NCBI GenBank assembly: GCA_934668375.1
Contig: CAKUNF010000002.1
Span: 1-64,000 of the forward strand
DNA from: an uncultured Parolsenella sp.
Lineage (GTDB): Bacteria > Actinomycetota > Coriobacteriia > Coriobacteriales > Atopobiaceae
Reading direction: 5' to 3'
DNA length: 64,000 bases
The notes beneath the pieces are model-generated. The model was not told where the DNA came from and made no database searches. It saw only the letters and a program-made list of their open reading frames with translations. The position numbers and the translations under genes are program-made. Shown here piece by piece: positions 44,177-52,780 of the stretch; the first letter of the stretch is position 1; every line of letters begins with the position of its first letter.

Positions 44177-45454
44177 CTACGAGAGGTCGATCTCGCGGCC
44201 CGAGACGAACTTGCGCGCGACGCGACCGCCCTCCTCGGCCAGGTAGACGTAGCGCTCGACGCGCTCCCAGACGCCGAGCTCGCGCGGCGTGCGGATCTTG
44301 GAGTCGTCGAGCACGAGGGCATCGAACTCGTAGCCGGCCGCGAGCGAGCCCACCTTGCCAAAGAACGAGCCGCCGCCGGCCGTGGCGAGCCACAGGGCCT
44401 CCTGCGTGGTGAGCGCGGGAAGGCTCTCGTCGACAAGGCGCCAGCGCAGCTTGGAGACGGCCACGGCATCTGCCATGCAACGGAACATCGACAGGTTGGC
44501 CCCACCGGCGACGTCGGTGCCCAGGCCCACGTTCATGCCGAGCTCCATATAGCGACGGATGGGCGCGATGCCGCTCGAGAGCTGGGCGTTGCTCTGCGGG
44601 CAGTGGGCAACGTAGGTGCCCGTACGACGCAGAAGCTCGGTCTCGGTCTCGTCCGAGTAGATGCAGTGGGCCATGACCGTGCGGCTGCCAAGAAGGCCGA
44701 AGTGGTCGTAGGCGTCCCCATAGCAGCTTGACCACGGGCAGAGCTCCTTGACCCAGCCGCACTCAGACGGGTTCTCGGACAGGTGGCTTTGGACGGGAAG
44801 GCCCTGCTCGTGAGCGATGTCGGCGAGCTGGGCCATGAGCTCGTCGGTGACGCTCGGGGTAAAGCGCGGCGTGATGATCGGGGCGGTGTGGTCATAGCGG
44901 CCGGCGACGTCCGCGAGCCAGCGACGGGTGTCTGCCGCGGACTGGGCGGTGTCCTCCTCGAGGTTCTCGCCGCCGTTGCGATCCATGTTCACCTTGCCCA
45001 CGTACGTGGCAAGCCCCGTGGCCTCGAGCTTGTCCATGAGAAGCTCAGTGGCGTCGACGTGCATCGTGCCAAAGACGACGGCGCGCGTCGTGGCGCTGCG
45101 GCGCAGGTCGCCGGCAAAGATGTCATAGGCCCGCTCGGCGTAGGACGGGTCCGCGTAGTGGGCCTCCTCGGGGAACGTGTGGGTGTTGAGCCAGTCGAGC
45201 AGCTCCAGGTCCATGCCCAGCCCGCGGAAGGCGTACTGCGGCGCGTGGATGTGGATGTCGCTCATACCGGGGATGATGAGGCTGTCGCCGCAGTCGACGA
45301 GCGGAAGCGCGGCATACCTCTCGGGCAGCTCGGAGAACACGCCGGCGGAGACGCCGTCCACGCACACGGCATAGCCGCCCTCGGTGCAGCTCACCTCCTG
45401 GGGGCTCGTGTTGTAGCAGACGTTGCCCTTTAGGACGAAGGACCTGGTATCCAT
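44177..45454 (-). CDS. guaD: Guanine deaminase
   Basis: A 425-residue amidohydrolase that deaminates guanine to xanthine. Ligands are HIH in SDIHIHAPQYAFRG (the HxHxPQ form typical of guanine deaminases), His in VQSHLSEN, His in VMAHCIYSDE and Asp in GLGTDVAGG. GGAG before the ATG at 45454 fixes the start. It follows the AzgA-type permease by 98 bases, so guanine import and deamination are coupled. Its product feeds the Xdh enzymes of the region. Confidence 0.92.
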   Translation of the reverse strand: MDTRSFVLKGNVCYNTSPQEVSCTEGGYAVCVDGVSAGVFSELPERYAALPLVDCGDSLIIPGMSDIHIHAPQYAFRGLGMDLELLDWLNTHTFPEEAHYADPSYAERAYDIFAGDLRRSATTRAVVFGTMHVDATELLMDKLEATGLATYVGKVNMDRNGGENLEEDTAQSAADTRRWLADVAGRYDHTAPIITPRFTPSVTDELMAQLADIAHEQGLPVQSHLSENPSECGWVKELCPWSSCYGDAYDHFGLLGSRTVMAHCIYSDETETELLRRTGTYVAHCPQSNAQLSSGIAPIRRYMELGMNVGLGTDVAGGANLSMFRCMADAVAVSKLRWRLVDESLPALTTQEALWLATAGGGSFFGKVGSLAAGYEFDALVLDDSKIRTPRELGVWERVERYVYLAEEGGRVARKFVSGREIDLS

Positions 45455-45552
45455 GGTTGTCTCCAGTCTGACGGGCGCCGAGGCGCCGGGTGATACGCGA
45501 GGGATGGGGGCGAGAAGCCCCGGACGCGGCACGCCTCGCCCAAACGAACGAG

Positions 45553-46929
45553 TTAGATAAGCACGTACTTAAGGACGAACACAACCGCCAGCACGTACAT
45601 CATGGGGCTGATCTTGTCGTGCTTGCCGCACAAAAGGTTGATGCCCACGTAGGAGATGACGCCAAGGGAGATGCCCTCGACGATGCTGTAGCAGAACGGC
45701 ATGCCCACGAAGCACAGGAACGCGGGGATGGACTCGGTGGGGTCGTCGAAGTTGACGCTCAGCACGGAGCTGGCCATGAGCGAGCCCACGATGACGAGGG
45801 CGGGCGCCGTGGCAAACGACGGGATGGCGAGGAAGATCGGCGAGAGGAACATTGAGAGCAGGAACAGCACGCCCGTCGTGAGGGCCATGAGGCCCGTGCG
45901 GCCGCCCTCGGCGATGCCCGCGGCGCACTCGACCGAGCAGCACGTCGCGGAGTTGCCCAGGACGCCGGCGATCATCGTGGCCACGGACTCGGCCCCCATC
46001 GCCTTGCCCACGCCGGGCATGTTGCCCTCGTCGTCCAGCAGCTTCGCCTTGGCGCCCAGGCCGATGAGCGAGCCCACGGTGTCGAACATGCTCGTGAGCA
46101 AAAAGGCAAAGGACACCACGAGAAAGCCCAGGTCAGCGACGTGCGAGAAGTCCATCTTCATGAATGTGGGCGCAAGTGAGGGAACGGCGAGGCCGTTTGA
46201 GAAGTCCGGAAGCAGGCTCGCATAGCCGGCGGCGGCATCGGGCACGTACAGGCCGCAGAGCTCGCAGGCGATGCCGAGCAGCCAGGTGACGAGGATGCCG
46301 AGCAGGATATTGCCCTTGACGTTTCTGGCCATGAGCACGCCGGTGACGACGAGGCCGACGCAGAACAGCACGACGCTGATGCCCGCCGTGTTGAACGTGC
46401 CGTCTGCCATGCTTCCCGAGAACGAGAAGACCGAGACGAGCGTGGAGCTGCTGCTCACGACAAGACCGGAGTTCTTGAGGCCGATGATCGTGATGAACAG
46501 GCCGATGCCCGCCGAGATGGCGTACTTGAGGTTCAGGGGTATCGCGTTGAAGATCTTGTCGCGCAGGCTCGTGAGCGAGATGAGCGCGAACACGACGCCC
46601 TCGACGAAGATCGCGGCGAGCGCGACCTCCCAGGAATAGCCCATGCCCAGCACCACGGTGTAGGCAAAGTAGGCGTTGAGGCCCATGCTGGGCACGAGCA
46701 CGAACGGGTAGTTGGTGAGCAGCGCCATGACGAGCGTGCCGAGAAAGCACACGAGCGCCGTGGCCGTGAAGACGGCGCCCGAGTCCATGCCCGTGGCGCT
46801 CATGACCGAGGGGTTGACGGCGAGCACGTAGGCCGCCGTGACGAACGTGGTGAGGCCGGCGAGCACCTCGGTCCTCACCGTGGTGCCGCGCTCCTTGAGG
46901 TGGAACAGCCTGTCGAGCTTCTCTTCCAT
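45553..46929 (-). CDS. AzgA/PbuG-type guanine-hypoxanthine permease
   Basis: A 458-residue membrane protein with about 12-14 helices, of the AzgA branch of nucleobase-cation symporters. Family motifs are GLTTFVTAAYVLAVNPSVMS near the N-terminus, PSMGLNAYFAYTV, and the substrate region TSMFDTVGSLIGLG, then NSATCCSVECAAGIAEGGRTG. The ATG at 46929 follows GGGAG. It is upstream of guaD on the same strand and likely imports guanine or hypoxanthine. It belongs to a different family from the permease at 22902. Confidence 0.93.
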   Translation of the reverse strand: MEEKLDRLFHLKERGTTVRTEVLAGLTTFVTAAYVLAVNPSVMSATGMDSGAVFTATALVCFLGTLVMALLTNYPFVLVPSMGLNAYFAYTVVLGMGYSWEVALAAIFVEGVVFALISLTSLRDKIFNAIPLNLKYAISAGIGLFITIIGLKNSGLVVSSSSTLVSVFSFSGSMADGTFNTAGISVVLFCVGLVVTGVLMARNVKGNILLGILVTWLLGIACELCGLYVPDAAAGYASLLPDFSNGLAVPSLAPTFMKMDFSHVADLGFLVVSFAFLLTSMFDTVGSLIGLGAKAKLLDDEGNMPGVGKAMGAESVATMIAGVLGNSATCCSVECAAGIAEGGRTGLMALTTGVLFLLSMFLSPIFLAIPSFATAPALVIVGSLMASSVLSVNFDDPTESIPAFLCFVGMPFCYSIVEGISLGVISYVGINLLCGKHDKISPMMYVLAVVFVLKYVLI

Positions 46930-47499
46930 GGGAATCTCCCTAAAGACCGCTGCGGGCCCGGTAGCCCGCATGCCGACGCGAGCAAATTCGCTCGCTTCCC
47001 GTCGCGGACGGGCCGCGACGCTCAGCCCCGGCACCGCGAGCGCACCCCACCGTACGAATGGACGTGACGCCCCCTGTGCGTGCCGTTGGTCACGGCCCGG
47101 CGCCGCATCCCTCGCGAAAGGGCGGTCCGGGCCGCATCGGGTTAACTCGATTATTAATTATTACTATCGCGTGATAATAATTTCTTGTTGTAGACGGTAG
47201 CTTTTGCGTCGCGAACGGCGGAATGGCCCCAAAAGTACCCCGCTAGCTGGAGCGTTGTAGTTCTCGACGCAATACGCGGCGGTGGCCCGCATTGGCAAGA
47301 ACGAGAGGACCGCAAGACGGCGGGCGGCAAGTCCATTTGTACAAAACGAGCTCAGAATGTCGCGAATTCTCGGCGTTCCTCGGACCAGCTAAACCGAAAC
47401 CAGCGATTTTGCCGCGTCACAAGTACACATGGCGAAAAAAACGACCATTTGAGCCCGAATAGTACATCCGGGTCGAAGACCCCCGGCCGCCTTCGGCTC
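46930..47499. other. Long intergenic region upstream of the AzgA-type permease
   Basis: A 570-base gap without a gene. An AT-rich island at 47148-47190 is the likely promoter of the permease-guaD unit; within it ATTATTA (47157-47163) and TAATAAT (47175-47181) flank TATCGCGTGATA, a dyad that could be an operator. The remaining sequence shows no RNA gene. Confidence 0.4.
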
Positions 47500-48192
47500 C
47501 TACCCCTGGCGACGGACCTGCTGCAGATAGCGATACACGCTCGGCACGGAGACGTGCAGCTCGCTGGCCACGTCTGCCGCGGCGCCCTTGATGAGGAAGG
47601 TGCCCGCCGCCTCGAGCCTGCGAATGATGTCGATGCGGCCGGCCTGGTCGAGCTCGCTCGACGTCTTGCCCAGCGCCCCGAGAAGCGAGCGAACCTGCTC
47701 GGCCACGCCCGTCTCGGCACCGCCGATGGAGAGCGTCTCGACGCTCGAGGCGCGGTAGGCGGCCCGCACGGCCTCGAGGTTCGTGTCACGGAACTCCTCG
47801 GAGCCGCCGTGGCGGTATGCCTCCATGAACGCCTTGATTCCGTCCTCGAGCGTACGGAACGGCTGCGGGTCGATGTTGACGCACAGGATGCCCACGATCT
47901 TGGCACCGTCGCGGATGAAGTACGACGAGCTCTGCAGCGGCCTGCCGTCGACCGTCGTGGAGACGTAGTCGCTCACGAAGCAGTCCTCGGAGCGCTCGAG
48001 CTGCTCGGCCATCTTGAGCGAGAACGCCGTGGCGGGCGCCCCCACCGCACGCCCCGAGACGTGCCCGTTCACGATCTTCACGATGGAGCGGGAGGGGTCG
48101 GTGAGGTCATGGAGGGCGACCTCGGTCGAGGACCCGAGCGCGGCGCCCAGGAAGTCCACGAACGGGACGAACGCGGCAACCTTCTCGTTCAT
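47500..48192 (-). CDS. YheO/DauR-like PAS-HTH transcriptional regulator (copy 1)
   Basis: A 230-residue regulator. The N-terminal YheO-like PAS domain contains EVALHDLTDPSRSIVKIVNGHVSGR and SSYFIRDGAKIVGILCVNID; the C-terminal HTH_22 domain contains VASELHVSVPSVYRYLQQVR. DauR and YheO members sense small amino acid or nitrogen compounds. It is divergent from a paralogue at 48360 and ends the purine region, so control of purine genes is a reasonable guess. GAGAGGAAGAGG precedes the ATG. Confidence 0.88.
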   Translation of the reverse strand: MNEKVAAFVPFVDFLGAALGSSTEVALHDLTDPSRSIVKIVNGHVSGRAVGAPATAFSLKMAEQLERSEDCFVSDYVSTTVDGRPLQSSSYFIRDGAKIVGILCVNIDPQPFRTLEDGIKAFMEAYRHGGSEEFRDTNLEAVRAAYRASSVETLSIGGAETGVAEQVRSLLGALGKTSSELDQAGRIDIIRRLEAAGTFLIKGAAADVASELHVSVPSVYRYLQQVRRQG

Positions 48193-48260
48193 GTGCGGGT
48201 CCTCTTCCTCTCGACTGGCTTCCCGAATGGCTCACTCGTTAGATTATATATTGTAGAAAA

Positions 48261-48277
48261 ACCATACTTTGTGTTAG
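48261..48277. promoter_or_regulatory. Motif shared with the dpaL promoter
   Basis: ACCATACTTTGTGTTAG lies between the two divergent regulator genes. It differs at only two positions from ACCACACTTTGTTTTAG at 22585-22601 in the dpaL promoter. A TATAAT-like -10 for the minus-strand regulator is at about 48243-48250, so the motif overlaps its -35 region. Confidence 0.5.
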
Positions 48278-48359
48278 TTTTTGCAGGTAGAACCGATTGT
48301 ACTCGACGCGCCTTCCCACAGGGTTCACAGCGCGCTCCGAGAATCGCGAAAGGCCGCAC

Positions 48360-49016
48360 ATGGACGCCGCCCAGACTGACTTCTACGCTCGACTCGCTCA
48401 TGCCATCGCCGTGCAGTTTGGCTCAAACTGCGAGGTCGTCGTGCACGACCTCGAGACCGAGGACCCCGAGCGCTCCATCGTGGCCATCGAGAACGGGCAC
48501 GTCACCGGCCGCTCCGTGGGAGACGGACCGAGCCACATCGTGCTCGACGCCGTGAAGGCCGGCAAGGTCCACAAGCTCTCCGACCGCCTCGCCTACCTCA
48601 CGAAAACCGCCGACGGCCGCATCCTGCGCTCGTCGACCGTCTTCATTCGCAACGAGGACAACGTGCCCGTGGGCATCCTGGGCATCAACTACGACATCAC
48701 GGTGCTCGCCGCCGCCGCCGACACCCTGAACGGCATGACAGGCACGGGTCCGAACGACGACCCCACCGGCGACCCCGAGCCCATCGTCCGCAGCGTGGCC
48801 GACCTGCTCGACGACCTCATCGAGCAGAGCGTGGCGCTCGTGGGCAAGCCCGCGGCCCTCATGAGCAAGGACGAGCGCGTTCGCGCCATCCGCTACCTCA
48901 ACGACGCGGGCGCGTTTCTCATCACGAAGTCCGGCCCCAAGGTCTGCAAGTACTTCGGCATCTCCAAGTACACGCTCTACAGCTACCTGGACGAGGCCAA
49001 GAGCGATCAGGACTAG
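48360..49016 (+). CDS. YheO/DauR-like PAS-HTH transcriptional regulator (copy 2)
   Basis: A 218-residue paralogue of copy 1, with the same order: PAS-like domain (EVVVHDLETEDPERSIVAIE, then TVFIRNEDNVPVGILGINYD) and a C-terminal HTH (CKYFGISKYTLYSYLDEAKS). The segment FLITKSGPKVCKYFGIS matches YheO-type recognition helices. The start at 48360 follows GAAAGG; an earlier in-frame ATG lacks a ribosome site. Copies 1 and 2 share a 167-base promoter region. Confidence 0.88.
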   Translation: MDAAQTDFYARLAHAIAVQFGSNCEVVVHDLETEDPERSIVAIENGHVTGRSVGDGPSHIVLDAVKAGKVHKLSDRLAYLTKTADGRILRSSTVFIRNEDNVPVGILGINYDITVLAAAADTLNGMTGTGPNDDPTGDPEPIVRSVADLLDDLIEQSVALVGKPAALMSKDERVRAIRYLNDAGAFLITKSGPKVCKYFGISKYTLYSYLDEAKSDQD

Positions 49017-49175
49017 CCGGCACGCAGCCGCATTTCCCACCGAGGGCGCCACGGGCACGCTGCCGCGTGGCGCCCTCACGTTACGAGAGCGTAACCATCA
49101 CATGACAGGCTGAGGGTATCCTTATATGAATTGCCTCGGCCGCACGGGCTGGGGCGCAATCGGCAAGGAGGATGT

Positions 49176-50273
49176 ATGGCTCGAGTCTTCAACTTCGCGG
49201 CAGGCCCGTCTGCGCTGCCCGAGAGCGTGCTCGCCGAGTGCGCGGCCGAGATGCTCGACTACCACGGCTGTGGCATGAGCGTGCTGGAGATGAGCCACCG
49301 ATCTAGCTCCTACCAGCAGATCTTCGATGACGCCGAGGCGACGCTGCGTCGCATCGCCGACATCCCGAGCAACTACAAGGTGCTGTTCCTCCAGGGCGGC
49401 GCCACGCTGCAGTTCGCTGGCATCCCCATGAACCTCATGGAGAGTGGCCGCGCCGGCTACCTCGTGACGGGCAACTTTGCCGCCAAGGCCGAGCGCGAGG
49501 CCCGCAAGTACGGTGAGGTGGACGTGCTCGCCACGAGCGAGTACACGGGATACGACCGCATCCCGAGCGTCGCGGGCGTGGGCGAGCTGGCCGAGGCCAC
49601 GGGCTACGACTACGTCTACATCTGCCAGAACAACACGATCTTTGGCACGCAGTACCACGAGCTGCCCCAGACGGGCGAGGTGCCGCTCGTCTCGGACGTC
49701 TCGAGCTGCTTTCTGGCCGAGCCCATCGACGTCAGCCGCTATGGCCTGGTCTACGCGGGCGCCCAGAAGAACGCCGGGTGCGCCGGCGTCACCGTGGTCA
49801 TCGTGCGAGACGACCTCATCGAGAACGGCCCGGCCCTGCCGATCTGCCCCACCTACCTCGACTATCGCGAGCAGGCCAAGAAGGGCTCGATGCTGAACAC
49901 CCCCAACACGTTTGGCATCTACCTGTGCGGCAAGGTCTACCACTGGATCGAGGCTGCCGGCGGCCTTGAGGCCATGGAGCGCATGAACCGCGAGAAGAGC
50001 GGCCTGCTCTACGACTACCTCGACCAGTCGCGCCTGTTCCACGGCCACGCCCAGCCGGACAGCCGTTCCATCGCCAACGTGACGTTCCGCACGGGCGACG
50101 AGCGCCTTGACGCCGCCTTCGTCGAGGGCGCCACGCAGCGCGGCCTCGTAGGCGTCAAGGGCCATCGCCTCGTGGGCGGCATGCGCGCGAGCGTCTACAA
50201 CGCCGTGCCCGTCGAGGGCGTCCGCGCACTGGTTGACTACATGGCCGAGTTCGAGACCGAGCACACCAAATAG
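49176..50273 (+). CDS. serC: Phosphoserine aminotransferase
   Basis: A 365-residue class V aminotransferase of SerC type. It converts 3-phosphohydroxypyruvate and glutamate to phosphoserine. Motifs are FNFAAGPSALPESVLAE at the start, FLQGGATLQF, and the PLP lysine in AGAQKNAGCAG (about residue 198). CAAGGAGG precedes the ATG at 49176. serA follows 72 bases later, forming a serine biosynthesis unit; no serB is in the window. Confidence 0.96.
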   Translation: MARVFNFAAGPSALPESVLAECAAEMLDYHGCGMSVLEMSHRSSSYQQIFDDAEATLRRIADIPSNYKVLFLQGGATLQFAGIPMNLMESGRAGYLVTGNFAAKAEREARKYGEVDVLATSEYTGYDRIPSVAGVGELAEATGYDYVYICQNNTIFGTQYHELPQTGEVPLVSDVSSCFLAEPIDVSRYGLVYAGAQKNAGCAGVTVVIVRDDLIENGPALPICPTYLDYREQAKKGSMLNTPNTFGIYLCGKVYHWIEAAGGLEAMERMNREKSGLLYDYLDQSRLFHGHAQPDSRSIANVTFRTGDERLDAAFVEGATQRGLVGVKGHRLVGGMRASVYNAVPVEGVRALVDYMAEFETEHTK

Positions 50274-50345
50274 ACCACAGCGGTCACGCGCTTCCCTACG
50301 AGGCTGCACGCGGCCCTTCCCATAACGACACTCAAGGAGCATCCC

Positions 50346-51509
50346 ATGCGCCACATCAAGACGATCGACGACATCACCAAGGACGGCAAGGTCGAGTTCG
50401 GCGACGGCTACGACTTCGTGGAGAACACCGAGGACGCGGACGCCATCCTCATGCGCTCCACCGACCTCCACGGCTACGAGCTGCCCTCCTCCATCCGCGC
50501 CATCGCCCGCTGCGGCGCCGGCGTGAACAACATCCCCATCGACGAGTACGCCAAGCGCGGCGTCGTCGTGTTCAACTCGCCGGGCGCCAACTCCAACGCC
50601 GTCAAGGAGCTCGTCATCGCCATGCTCATCCTCTCGAGCCGCGGCGTCGTACAGTCCATGAAGTGGGTGCGCGCCCACGCAGACGACCCCAACATCCTCG
50701 TGGATGCCGAGAAGGCCAAGAAGGCGTTCGTGGGACGTGAGCTCAAGGGCAAGCGCATTGGCGTCGTTGGCCTGGGCAACGTTGGCTCCAAGGTGGCGAA
50801 CGCATGCGTTGACCTGGGCATGCAGGTCTATGGCTATGACCCGTTCATCTCCGTTGAGCACGCGTGGGTCCTCAGCCGCGACGTCCAGCGCGTGGGCACG
50901 CTCGAGGACCTGTGCCGCGGCTGCGACTACCTCACCGTCCACGTGCCGAGCAAGGCCGACACCATCGGTATGATCGACGCCGACGTCCTGGGGCTGCTCA
51001 ACCCCGGGGCCGTCCTCATCAACTACGCGCGCGAGACGATCGTGGACGAGGACGCGGTGGACGCCGCGCTGCAGGGCGGACGCCTCTCGTGGTTCGCCAC
51101 CGACTTCGCCACGCCCAAGACCGTGGCCATGCCCAACACGTTCATCACGACGCACTCGGGCGCCGGCACGGGCGAGGCCGAGGCCAACTGCGCCGACATG
51201 GCGATCTCCGAGCTCAAGGACTACCTCGAGAACGGCAACATCGCCAACTCGGTGAACTACCCCGCCTGCTCCATGGGCAAGGCACGCGCTGCGAGCCGCG
51301 TGGCGTGCCTGCACGCCAACGTGCCCAACATGATCGGCCAGATCACGGCCATCCTCGCCAAGGACAACGCCAACGTTCAGCGCATGGTCAACGAAAGCGC
51401 CGGCGAGAACGCCTACACGATGTTCGACACCGACGAGCACCTCGAGGACTCCACGATCGACGCCCTCAAGGCGATTCCGGCCGTGTACCGCGTGCGCGTC
51501 ATCAAGTAG
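50346..51509 (+). CDS. serA: D-3-phosphoglycerate dehydrogenase
   Basis: A 387-residue short-form SerA. The substrate and NAD motifs are RCGAGVNNIPIDEYAKRG, GVVGLGNVGSKVANAC (Rossmann loop), NYARETIVDEDAV with the catalytic Arg, and TTHSGAGTGEAEANC with the catalytic His. A C-terminal ACT domain (NVPNMIGQITAILAKDNANV) suggests feedback control by serine. CAAGGAG precedes the ATG. It forms an operon with serC and the DUF1015-like gene. Confidence 0.96.
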   Translation: MRHIKTIDDITKDGKVEFGDGYDFVENTEDADAILMRSTDLHGYELPSSIRAIARCGAGVNNIPIDEYAKRGVVVFNSPGANSNAVKELVIAMLILSSRGVVQSMKWVRAHADDPNILVDAEKAKKAFVGRELKGKRIGVVGLGNVGSKVANACVDLGMQVYGYDPFISVEHAWVLSRDVQRVGTLEDLCRGCDYLTVHVPSKADTIGMIDADVLGLLNPGAVLINYARETIVDEDAVDAALQGGRLSWFATDFATPKTVAMPNTFITTHSGAGTGEAEANCADMAISELKDYLENGNIANSVNYPACSMGKARAASRVACLHANVPNMIGQITAILAKDNANVQRMVNESAGENAYTMFDTDEHLEDSTIDALKAIPAVYRVRVIK

Positions 51510-51580
51510 CATCTACGGCATACGCAAGCGTGCGGCCGGCGCCCCTCCCAGGCGGCCGGCCGCTTCATTTTGGAGGGACC

Positions 51581-52243
51581 ATGCAGATCCAGGGCTTCTC
51601 GTGCACAAGGCCGCAACCGGAGCACATCGGCGAGATGCGGGCGTGCGCCACGGCAGCCGAGCTCGATGCACTCGTGGCCTCGGGCGCCTACACGACAGAC
51701 GTGTCGCGCGCGCTCTACCTCGTGGCGCGAAAGCGCGGGGGCGTCGTGACGACGGGCGTGACATGCTGCTGCTCGGCCGACGAGCTTGGCGAGATGATTG
51801 GCGACAGGGACGTCGATGGCGCGGCCGCCGAGGAGCGCGCACGAGAGATCGAGGCGCTCGGCGCCCACGCCCGTCCCGTCGCGATCGCCTACGAGGGCAA
51901 CATGGCCCTCGACCTCATACTGGGTGCGGCGCGCTCGGCAACGCCGCTCTACAACCTGTCGAACGGCAGCGAGCAGGTCGTGGTGTGGCGCATGAGCCGA
52001 CCGGAGGCCATCGAGGCCGTAACCGCGACGTTTGCCACGATGGGCGGGCGCGTTGCGGCGGGCAGCCTTGAGGCCGCGGCCACGTGTCTCGTTGCTCGGC
52101 GCGCCCGCGAGGCACGCCCCACGATGGACCCGCGCTCCGCCGCGCTCCACCCGCTTGCGATGCTCGTCTCCGAGGCCGAGCTCGCTCGCGGCGCGGCCGA
52201 CCTGCTGCCCGGCGAGGGCTTGCTCGTGCACAGGTTTGCGTAA
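51581..52243 (+). CDS. Short DUF1015-like protein (SerA-associated)
   Basis: A 220-residue protein about half the usual DUF1015 length (around 400). Segments resembling that family are ALYLVARKRGGVVTTGVTCC, then AREIEALGAHARPVAIAYEG and PLYNLSNGSEQVVVWRMS; the central GHHRY-type part is missing. DUF1015 genes often lie after serCA, as here, and may take part in serine metabolism, but no activity is assigned. TGGAGGG precedes the ATG at 51581. A longer frame overlapping serA is a shadow. Confidence 0.65.
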   Translation: MQIQGFSCTRPQPEHIGEMRACATAAELDALVASGAYTTDVSRALYLVARKRGGVVTTGVTCCCSADELGEMIGDRDVDGAAAEERAREIEALGAHARPVAIAYEGNMALDLILGAARSATPLYNLSNGSEQVVVWRMSRPEAIEAVTATFATMGGRVAAGSLEAAATCLVARRAREARPTMDPRSAALHPLAMLVSEAELARGAADLLPGEGLLVHRFA

Positions 52244-52284
52244 AGCATTCCTGCCATAAAGAGCGATTCGAACCTTGCCGCCCC

Positions 52285-52668
52285 CTATCTGCCGCCAAAC
52301 AGGCCGCCCAGAAGGCCGCCCAAGCCGCTCGAACCAAGCATCTTGCCCGCGATGGCGGCCATGTCGACCTTCGACACGTCCACGTTGAGCTTGGCGGCAA
52401 GGCCCAGCAGCTCGTCCGGGTTGAGCCTAGACACGTCGATTGCATCGAGGTCGAGCCTGGAGAGGTCCACGCAAGACAGGTCGACGTCCGCCTGTGCAAG
52501 CCTTGCGAGGCAGAGGCGGAACAGCTCGGTGAGGTCATAGCCTCCGGAGACCCCCGCAATGCGTTCAACGGTCGCAACCGGGTCGCTCACAAGCTCCTGG
52601 GCAAGCTCCGGCGCCAGCTCGACCGCTCCGGCGACCTTTGCTGCAAGCTCGTTGATCTCGATGGCCAT
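52285..52668 (-). CDS. Hypothetical protein with Asp/Leu repeats and Gly-rich tail
   Basis: A 127-residue protein of unknown function. A helical N-terminus (INELAAKVAGAVELAPELAQ) leads to a short repeat region with pattern D-x-S/D-x-L/V-D (VDLSCVDLSRLDLDAIDVS), which could form a small beta or leucine-type solenoid, and a Gly-rich tail (LGGLLGGLFGGR). GGGGAGG precedes the ATG. It is divergent from the TPR protein at 52781, and their promoters share about 110 bases. Confidence 0.7.
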   Translation of the reverse strand: MAIEINELAAKVAGAVELAPELAQELVSDPVATVERIAGVSGGYDLTELFRLCLARLAQADVDLSCVDLSRLDLDAIDVSRLNPDELLGLAAKLNVDVSKVDMAAIAGKMLGSSGLGGLLGGLFGGR

Positions 52669-52780
52669 GGAAGCCTCCCCTATCGTCCGTTGTTACATGG
52701 GCTTTGCGTCTCAGAGCATCATACCCGTGGCTGGGTATAGTAGATAAGTATCATCGACGCGCATGCACGGAGGAATCACC

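Noticed and set aside
50864-52243. A long frame that would fuse an Arg/Gly-rich segment to the DUF1015-like protein
   Set aside because: The first part is out of frame with serA coding and reads as shadow; the ATG at 51581 has its own TGGAGGG ribosome site.
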